Virus record (IMG/VR): IMGVR_UViG_3300050821_010968
Location: 62,001-126,000 of that record
Reading direction: 5' to 3' (one strand)
Origin: a virus
Length of the DNA: 64,000 nt
Positions 60,738-64,000 of the stretch are shown here, in pieces (within the stretch, counting starts at the first letter, position 1; each line of letters starts with the position of its first letter). Position numbers and translations under genes: made by a program. The notes under the pieces were generated by a model. The model was not told the DNA's origin and searched no databases. It worked only from the letters and a program-made list of their open reading frames with translations.

Positions 60738-60821
60738 GGCCCTATGGCGTAATAGAAGCCGCGTTGGTCTTAGGAACCAATGTCGAAAGACGTGGGGGTG
60801 CAAGTCCCTCTAGGGCTACCA
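60738..60821 (+). tRNA. tRNA-Leu(TAG)
   Basis: Acceptor GGCCCTA / TAGGGCT, anticodon loop CTTAGGA in TTGGT / ACCAA, variable arm GTC GAAA GAC, T-loop TGCAAGT, CCA encoded. Confidence 0.85.
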
Positions 60822-60861
60822 ACTTACAAGTGAATCGTACTACTCGATCACAAGTTTATAA

Positions 60862-60945
60862 TGCCCATCTGGCGGAATGGCAGACGCGACGGCTTTAAAT
60901 CCCGTTCTCATTGAGGTGTCGGTTCGACCCCGACGTTGGGCACCA
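60862..60945 (+). tRNA. tRNA-Leu(TAA)
   Basis: Acceptor GCCCATC / GTTGGGC (one mismatch), loop TTTAAAT, class II variable arm, T-arm TCGG TTCGACC CCGA, CCA encoded. Confidence 0.85.
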
Positions 60946-60957
60946 AATAACGAATAT

Positions 60958-61040
60958 GCCTCCATGGTGGAAATGGTAGACACGCTGGCTTCAAATCCCA
61001 GTGCGAAAGCGTCCCAGTTCGAGTCTGGGTTGAGGCACCA
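60958..61040 (+). tRNA. tRNA-Leu(CAA)
   Basis: Acceptor GCCTCCA / TTGAGGC (one mismatch), anticodon arm CTGGC TTCAAAT CCCAG, variable arm GC GAAA GC, T-loop TTCGAGT, CCA encoded. Confidence 0.85.
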
Positions 61041-61049
61041 CTAAAATAA

Positions 61050-61133
61050 CGCTCTATGGCGAAACTAGTAGACGCGCAACGTTGAGAACGTTGTCCTTCG
61101 GGATTCCAGATGCAAGTTCTGGTAGAGCGACCA
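61050..61133 (+). tRNA. tRNA-Leu(GAG)
   Basis: Acceptor CGCTCTA / TAGAGCG, anticodon arm CAACG TTGAGAA CGTTG, variable arm TCC TTCG GGA, T-arm CCAGA TGCAAGT TCTGG, CCA encoded. Confidence 0.9.
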
Positions 61134-61141
61134 AATTAAAT

Positions 61142-61217
61142 GCTGCGTAGGACTAGCAAGCGAGTCGCCGCCCTGTGAAGGCGGAGGAGGTCCGTGCAAA
61201 TCGGACACGCAGTTCCA
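61142..61217 (+). tRNA. tRNA-His(GTG)
   Basis: Acceptor GCTGCGT / ACGCAGT, D-arm GACT / AGTC, anticodon arm CCGCC CTGTGAA GGCGG, T-arm GTCCG TGCAAAT CGGAC, CCA encoded. Confidence 0.9.
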
Positions 61218-61221
61218 GTTC

Positions 61222-61293
61222 GGGGTAACCGCGAGGGCGGAGATTGGTCTTGCAAACCGATTGCGATGGGCGCGACTCCCATTTACTCCACCA
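61222..61293 (+). tRNA. tRNA-Ala(TGC) with aberrant T-loop and short D-arm
   Basis: Acceptor GGGGTAA / TTACTCC with G3-T70, the alanine identity pair. D-stem CCGC / GCGG with only GAGG as loop. Anticodon arm TTGGT CTTGCAA ACCGA. T-stem ATGGG / CCCAT closes CGCGACT. CCA encoded. Confidence 0.75.
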
Positions 61294-61299
61294 AGCTAC

Positions 61300-61375
61300 G
61301 GGCCTTTAGCTCATCTGGGAGAGCGGCTGCTTTGCAAGCAGCGGGTGGTCGGTTCAAGTCCGGCAAGGTCCACCA
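61300..61375 (+). tRNA. tRNA-Ala(TGC), canonical
   Basis: Acceptor GGGCCTT / AAGGTCC with G3-T70, D-arm GCTC / GAGC, anticodon arm CTGCT / AGCAG region with TTGCAA, T-loop TTCAAGT, CCA encoded. Confidence 0.9.
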
Positions 61376-61382
61376 TTTTTAC

Positions 61383-61473
61383 AGAGAGTGAAGCCGTCGA
61401 GGTACGGCGACCGTTTCGAAAGCGGATCGAACTTCGAGAGAAGTTTGCGGAGCATCCCCGTCGCTCTCTGCCA
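61383..61473 (+). tRNA. tRNA-Ser(CGA) with aberrant T-loop
   Basis: Acceptor AGAGAGT / GCTCTCT, D-arm GCCG / CGGC, anticodon loop TTCGAAA, long variable arm AACTTC GAGA GAAGTT, T-loop AGCATCC, G73 as in serine tRNAs, CCA encoded. Confidence 0.75.
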
Positions 61474-61478
61474 ATTAC

Positions 61479-61568
61479 GGAAGGTGAATCTAACCAGTGT
61501 TAGACTCCGTTTTGAAAACGGATGGAGCCCTAACCGGCTTGGGCGGCAGCAGCACCCGCCTTCCTCCA
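61479..61568 (+). tRNA. tRNA-Ser(TGA) with aberrant T-loop
   Basis: Acceptor GGAAGGT / GCCTTCC, anticodon loop TTTGAAA in CCGT / ACGG, long GC-rich variable arm, T-stem GGGCG / CACCC (one mismatch) around GCAGCAG, T73, CCA encoded. Confidence 0.7.
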
Positions 61569-61580
61569 GTCAAGACCAGC

Positions 61581-61671
61581 GCAGGCCAACGTGCCGGAAT
61601 GGTTGAAAGGGATGCGTCGTGGCATCTCGCGCAAAATTGGAGCGTAAACGGGACGAGCGCGCCCGGCCTGC
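61581..61671 (+). tRNA. tRNA-like element of unclear identity
   Basis: GCAGGCC pairs with GGCCTGC 91 bases on, and GTGCCGGAATGGTTGAAAGG looks like a class II D-arm. A GATGC / GCATC hairpin takes the anticodon place with a six-base loop, and no T-arm or CCA is evident. Perhaps a decayed serine or leucine tRNA. Confidence 0.35.
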
Positions 61672-61733
61672 TTGGAAAGCATCGCGAGCCTGCAAAGGCC
61701 TCTGACGCAACTTCAGTGCGCTCCGCCAGATTA

Positions 61734-61823
61734 GGAGAGTTAACTCATCAGGTGATGGGACAGGTTTGCTAAACCTTGTGTACCTTTACGGGTATGGGAC
61801 TCGGGTTCGCCAACTCTCCGCCA
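61734..61823 (+). tRNA. tRNA-Ser(GCT) with aberrant T-arm
   Basis: Acceptor GGAGAGT / ACTCTCC, anticodon loop TTGCTAA in AGGT / ACCT, variable arm TACC TTTAC GGGTA, G73 and CCA encoded. The T-arm is irregular (TGGG ACTCGGGTTCG CCA). Confidence 0.75.
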
Positions 61824-61934
61824 TTTACGACTTTCCCGTACCTGAGATACGCGAAAGTCGCGATCCTTGACCGCACCTGTCGAATCCCCTAGCCTCCCCA
61901 GATCGCGTGGCATCCGCGTCCGGCGCAAGCCGAG

Positions 61935-62033
61935 GTCGGGAGGGCTATGATAGGCCGGAGCGCAGGAGTAGCGCTGTTCTGGGATTGCTACAGCCCAGAT
62001 GAAAAGCCTCTGGCCTTTCCTAGCCCTCCCGAC
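61935..62033 (+). ncRNA. Highly structured RNA with 13-bp closing stem
   Basis: GTCGGGAGGGCTA and TAGCCCTCCCGAC pair perfectly. Inside, AGGCC pairs with GGCCT, enclosing two hairpins, GCGC AGGAGTA GCGC and CTGGG ATTGCTACAG CCCAG. It looks like a three-way junction, tRNA-like in its D-arm-like hairpin, but has no T-arm or readable anticodon. A run of TTTT follows four bases on. Not recognised as a known family. Confidence 0.6.
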
Positions 62034-62089
62034 AAGTTTTGGGAATGTCAAGTCAGTCAAACTGACTCACCACCCCATATTGGGTATCC

Positions 62090-62118
62090 TTGACATTCAA
62101 AATCGAATCAGGTACACA
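62090..62118 (+). promoter_or_regulatory. Promoter before the second half of the array
   Basis: TATCCTTGACA at 62090, 17 bases, then TACACA. Precedes the micropeptide at 62125. Confidence 0.6.
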
Positions 62119-62124
62119 AACATC

Positions 62125-62214
62125 ATGAGCAAGAGATTCAACCGCGTGCAGCAAGTCAACTTCGTCCGGTATATTCCGGGCGGGTCTTCGGCGCGTGAGC
62201 AGGATATCTGGTAA
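62125..62214 (+). CDS. Micropeptide, 29 aa
   Basis: ATG 62125, seven bases after the -10. MSKRFNRVQQVNFVRYIPGG and SSAREQDIW; basic. Followed by a strong terminator at 62241, making a separate short transcript. One of several such frames at the head of tRNA units. Confidence 0.5.
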   Translation: MSKRFNRVQQVNFVRYIPGGSSAREQDIW

Positions 62215-62240
62215 ACCCAGTCGCTCTCAAGGTTCCGAAA

Positions 62241-62273
62241 GGCCCGCCCGGTAAACACCGAGCGGGCCTTTTT
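62241..62273 (+). terminator. Intrinsic terminator
   Basis: GGCCCGCCCGG / CCGAGCGGGCC stem with TTTTTG; between the micropeptide and tRNA-Tyr. Confidence 0.85.
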
Positions 62274-62286
62274 GCATTTGGACCAT

Positions 62287-62372
62287 GGGAGTGCGGTCGA
62301 GTTAGAGAGCGGCGCTGGTCTGTAAAATCAGTCCCCACGGGTGAGTAGGTGCAATTCCTTCCACTCCCACCA
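62287..62372 (+). tRNA. tRNA-Tyr(GTA)
   Basis: Acceptor GGGAGTG / CACTCCC, anticodon arm CTGGT CTGTAAA ATCAG, class II variable arm, T-loop TGCAATT, CCA encoded. Confidence 0.9.
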
Positions 62373-62465
62373 AAAGCAGAACTCGTCAAAGACGACGAGT
62401 TACAAACGAAACAGACGTTAACTCGCCAGAAACGGCGAATTATGGAGATGAGAAGTAACGAATAT

Positions 62466-62540
62466 CGATCTGTAGCTCAGGAGTAGAGCAGGAGACTGAA
62501 AATCTTCGTGTCGGTGGTGCGAGACCATCCAGATCGACCA
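62466..62540 (+). tRNA. tRNA-Phe(GAA)
   Basis: Acceptor CGATCTG / CAGATCG, D-arm GCTC / GAGC, loop CTGAAAA, T-arm GGTGG TGCGAGA CCATC, CCA encoded. Confidence 0.9.
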
Positions 62541-62541
62541 T

Positions 62542-62616
62542 ATCTCTTTAGCTCAGTGGGAGAGCACCGGTATGACATGCCGTGATGAACTGGTTCGATT
62601 CCAGTAAGAGATACCA
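62542..62616 (+). tRNA. tRNA-Val(GAC)
   Basis: Acceptor ATCTCTT / AAGAGAT, loop ATGACAT, T-arm ACTGG TTCGATT CCAGT, CCA encoded. Confidence 0.85.
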
Positions 62617-62621
62617 AATTT

Positions 62622-62696
62622 CGGCCTATAGCTAAGTGGTACAGCAAGCGCCTGATGAGCGTTTATGCCCGAGTTCGATTCTCGGTAGGCCAACCA
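62622..62696 (+). tRNA. tRNA-Ile(GAT)
   Basis: Acceptor GGCCTA / TAGGCC with a C1-A72 mismatch outside it, anticodon arm AGCGC CTGATGA GCGTT, T-arm CCGAG TTCGATT CTCGG, CCA encoded. The C1-A72 mismatch is a feature of initiator tRNAs, but the anticodon reads GAT. Confidence 0.8.
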
Positions 62697-62701
62697 AATG
62701 A

Positions 62702-62776
62702 TGTCTCTTAGCTCATCGGTAGAGCAAACGGCTGATAACCGTTAGGTAGATGGTTCAACTCCATCAGGGACAACCA
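62702..62776 (+). tRNA. tRNA-Ile(GAT)
   Basis: Acceptor TGTCTCT / AGGGACA, anticodon arm AACGG CTGATAA CCGTT, T-arm GATGG TTCAACT CCATC, CCA encoded. Confidence 0.9.
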
Positions 62777-62810
62777 AATCAACGTTTACTCGAAAGGAGT
62801 AAAAAAGTTT

Positions 62811-62885
62811 AGTTCCTTGGGCCAGTGGCTGGTCGCCTCCTTTACACGGAGATTTAGCGGAGTTCGATTCTCCGAGGAACTACCA
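62811..62885 (+). tRNA. tRNA-Val(TAC)
   Basis: Acceptor AGTTCCT / AGGAACT, D-arm GGCC / GGTC, loop TTTACAC, T-arm CGGAG TTCGATT CTCCG, CCA encoded. Confidence 0.9.
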
Positions 62886-62886
62886 T

Positions 62887-62962
62887 TCACCCTTGGCGCA
62901 ACTGGTAGCGCAACAGACTCTGAATCTGGAGGCTCTTCGTTCGAATCGAAGAGGGTGAGCCA
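62887..62962 (+). tRNA. tRNA-Gln(CTG)
   Basis: Acceptor TCACCCT / AGGGTGA, D-arm GCGC / GCGC, loop CTCTGAA in CAGA / TCTG, T-loop TTCGAAT, G73, CCA encoded. Confidence 0.9.
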
Positions 62963-62967
62963 AATTT

Positions 62968-63042
62968 TCAAGGATCGTCTAGCGGTAGGACACGACGCAT
63001 TGAACGTCGGCAACGTGGGTTCGAATCCTACTCCTTGATCCA
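62968..63042 (+). tRNA. tRNA-Gln(TTG) with A33
   Basis: Acceptor TCAAGGA / TCCTTGA, anticodon arm CGACG CATTGAA CGTCG. The base before the anticodon is A instead of the near-universal T33. T-arm GTGGG TTCGAAT CCTAC, T73, CCA encoded. Confidence 0.8.
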
Positions 63043-63073
63043 AATCAATCTGTGAGATATGTCATCTCACTAT

Positions 63074-63150
63074 TCCTGTTAAGTGCACCGGGTGTGGACA
63101 TCTGACTGTTAATCAGATCGCGGCAAGTTCGAGCCTTGCAACAGGAGCCA
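63074..63150 (+). tRNA. tRNA-Asn(GTT)
   Basis: Acceptor TCCTGTT / AACAGGA, anticodon arm TCTGA CTGTTAA TCAGA, T-arm GCAAG TTCGAGC CTTGC, G73, CCA encoded. Confidence 0.9.
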
Positions 63151-63187
63151 TTTTAATCAGTGTACGGATTATCCGTATACATAATAC

Positions 63188-63276
63188 ACTGACGTAGTCT
63201 AACTGGATCAAGGCACCAGACTACGAATCTGGAGTGGGAAACCACATTGCGAGTTCGAATCTCGCCGTCAGTGCCA
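63188..63276 (+). tRNA. tRNA-Arg(ACG) with long variable arm
   Basis: Acceptor ACTGACG / CGTCAGT, anticodon arm CCAGA CTACGAA TCTGG, variable arm GTGG GAAA CCAC, T-arm GCGAG TTCGAAT CTCGC, G73, CCA encoded. Arginine tRNAs are normally class I. Confidence 0.85.
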
Positions 63277-63288
63277 CTTAATGTGCAT

Positions 63289-63363
63289 AGTCCCATAGCT
63301 CAGCGGAAGAGCCTTCGTCTTCTAAACGAATGGTCGGCGGTTCGAATCCGTCTGGGACTGCCA
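63289..63363 (+). tRNA. tRNA-Arg(TCT)
   Basis: Acceptor AGTCCCA / TGGGACT, anticodon arm TTCGT CTTCTAA ACGAA, T-arm GGCGG TTCGAAT CCGTC, G73, CCA encoded. Confidence 0.9.
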
Positions 63364-63367
63364 CCTT

Positions 63368-63445
63368 CTCGCTATAGTTCAAATGGATAGAACGTTGACC
63401 TCCGAAGTCTTCACGATCCGAGTTCGAGCCTCGGTAGCGAGTCCA
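63368..63445 (+). tRNA. tRNA-Arg(CCG)
   Basis: Acceptor CTCGCTA / TAGCGAG, loop CTCCGAA in TTGAC / GTCTT, T-arm CCGAG TTCGAGC CTCGG, T73, CCA encoded. Confidence 0.9.
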
Positions 63446-63446
63446 C

Positions 63447-63540
63447 TTGACACCCCACAGAAAGATTGCTTATCCTGATCGTCCTTCGACTAGTACGGGA
63501 GAAGGCCGTGTTGAGCCGCAATCCCAGCGCGGCCTTTTTC
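63447..63540 (+). ncRNA. Possible small RNA with its own promoter and terminator
   Basis: TTGACA at 63447, 17 bases, TTATCC, then about 65 bases ending in the hairpin GGCCG / CGGCC with TTTTTC. No open frame of note fits, so the transcript may be a small RNA or a processed tRNA-operon end. Confidence 0.4.
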
Positions 63541-63590
63541 TCCTGATCGAAGCAGCCCGTGCTTGGGCTCATCTGTACGCTGTTAACGAA

Positions 63591-63627
63591 AGCCCCGTGG
63601 GTTTCCTCCCCATGGGGCTTTTATTTT
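63591..63627 (+). terminator. Intrinsic terminator
   Basis: AGCCCCGTGGG / CCCATGGGGCT with TTTATTTT. Confidence 0.85.
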
Positions 63628-63631
63628 GCCC

Positions 63632-63720
63632 TTGACACACAGTTCCAATCCTCCTATTAACCATGCAACTTACTGTATCAATGGGGAATTCTTGACTTCA
63701 TTCCCTCTCTAAAGTAACTT
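63632..63720 (+). promoter_or_regulatory. Tandem promoters before the last gene
   Basis: TTGACA at 63632 with TATTAA 17 bases on, and TTGACT at 63692 with TAACTT 17 bases on. Both point to the gene at 63804. Confidence 0.6.
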
Positions 63721-63803
63721 GCGCGAACGAAACAATACTTGCGCCGGGGGCATAAGTATGTGTCGAACTCTGGACCCGACCAGATTGATTCATCCCCGCG
63801 CGA

Positions 63804-64000
63804 GTGAAGACATTGGTCAACTTCGACGACGAAATTGATGCTGCGGATACGTCTTCGCACCATCACAAACATAGAGGACCAACTTTTGATTGGTCTTTGA
63901 ATCTCGGACATGTGGCGATTGTGATTTCGTTCTTGCTCGGCACCGCCGGTCTATACGGTCAGAACGAATCACGTTACGCTGTCCTGAGTGCCCGTGTGGA
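63804..64000 (+). CDS. N-terminal part of a small membrane protein
   Basis: Starts at GTG 63804 and is still open at the window edge. Acidic, histidine-containing start (VNFDDEIDAADTSSHHHKHR) then the membrane segment HVAIVISFLLGTAGLYGQ and the beginning of a helical part. The single span followed by a periplasmic helix suits an i-spanin or similar, but this is only outline similarity. Start choice uncertain. Confidence 0.5.
   Translation, partial: MKTLVNFDDEIDAADTSSHHHKHRGPTFDWSLNLGHVAIVISFLLGTAGLYGQNESRYAVLSARV

Overview
The window is part of a large tailed double-stranded DNA phage. The virion genes are the small and large terminase subunits, portal, scaffold, a HK97-type major capsid protein, a cement-like protein and a long set of tail or fibre proteins. 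The host is most likely an alphaproteobacterium: the phage carries a clear member of the Usg family, which is typical of that class, and its promoters are of the TTGACA-N17 type. This is inference from gene content; no host gene or integration module is visible.

Layout. 1-3.1 kb: a translationally coupled run of tiny genes, several with zinc-ribbon cysteine pairs. 3.1-3.7 kb: AT-rich non-coding DNA. 3.7-9.3 kb: RuvC-like resolvase, ClpP-like head protease, terminase small subunit, and a large terminase interrupted in its Walker A loop by a 342-residue intein. 9.3-18.4 kb: an accessory region of many small genes on both strands. Most have their own promoter and the same leader (ACAAAACAGGAGTCG before the start codon). 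It is also rich in repeats: divergent promoter cassettes, GAGTCACA palindromes, TTAACCTTAACGG and TACCGTGCGC repeats, and iteron-like repeats. 19.1-31.6 kb: portal, then about 33 small coupled genes including an HD phosphohydrolase, a RyR-domain protein, an HslV-like peptidase, Usg, a HAD-like phosphatase and an HNH nuclease.

31.6-34.9 kb is the most unusual part. It holds a circularly permuted threonine tRNA, then two tandem structured RNAs with T-arm-like hairpins inside long closing stems, and about 1 kb further on a gene for a TROVE/von Willebrand A protein of the Ro60/Rsr family. Ro proteins act with Y RNAs, and bacterial Y RNAs mimic tRNA, so this looks like a phage-borne Ro-Y RNA particle. 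35-50 kb: scaffold, capsid, S-adenosylmethionine decarboxylase, a papain-like peptidase, tail or fibre proteins (one of 1267 residues made of repeats), an HNH nuclease and a P-loop kinase. 48.1-48.9 kb holds a first tRNA cluster.

50.1-57.3 kb is a twelve-gene minus-strand operon. It encodes an ABC importer (ATPase, permease, and a substrate-binding protein fused to an OmpA peptidoglycan-binding domain) with membrane and coiled-coil partners. 57.5-63.5 kb contains a very large tRNA array with a few small genes. I can assign tRNAs for 19 amino acids; methionine is the only one not found. Several tRNAs have T-loops lacking the usual TTC, and some proline, lysine and arginine tRNAs carry long variable arms. 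The window ends inside a small membrane protein gene.
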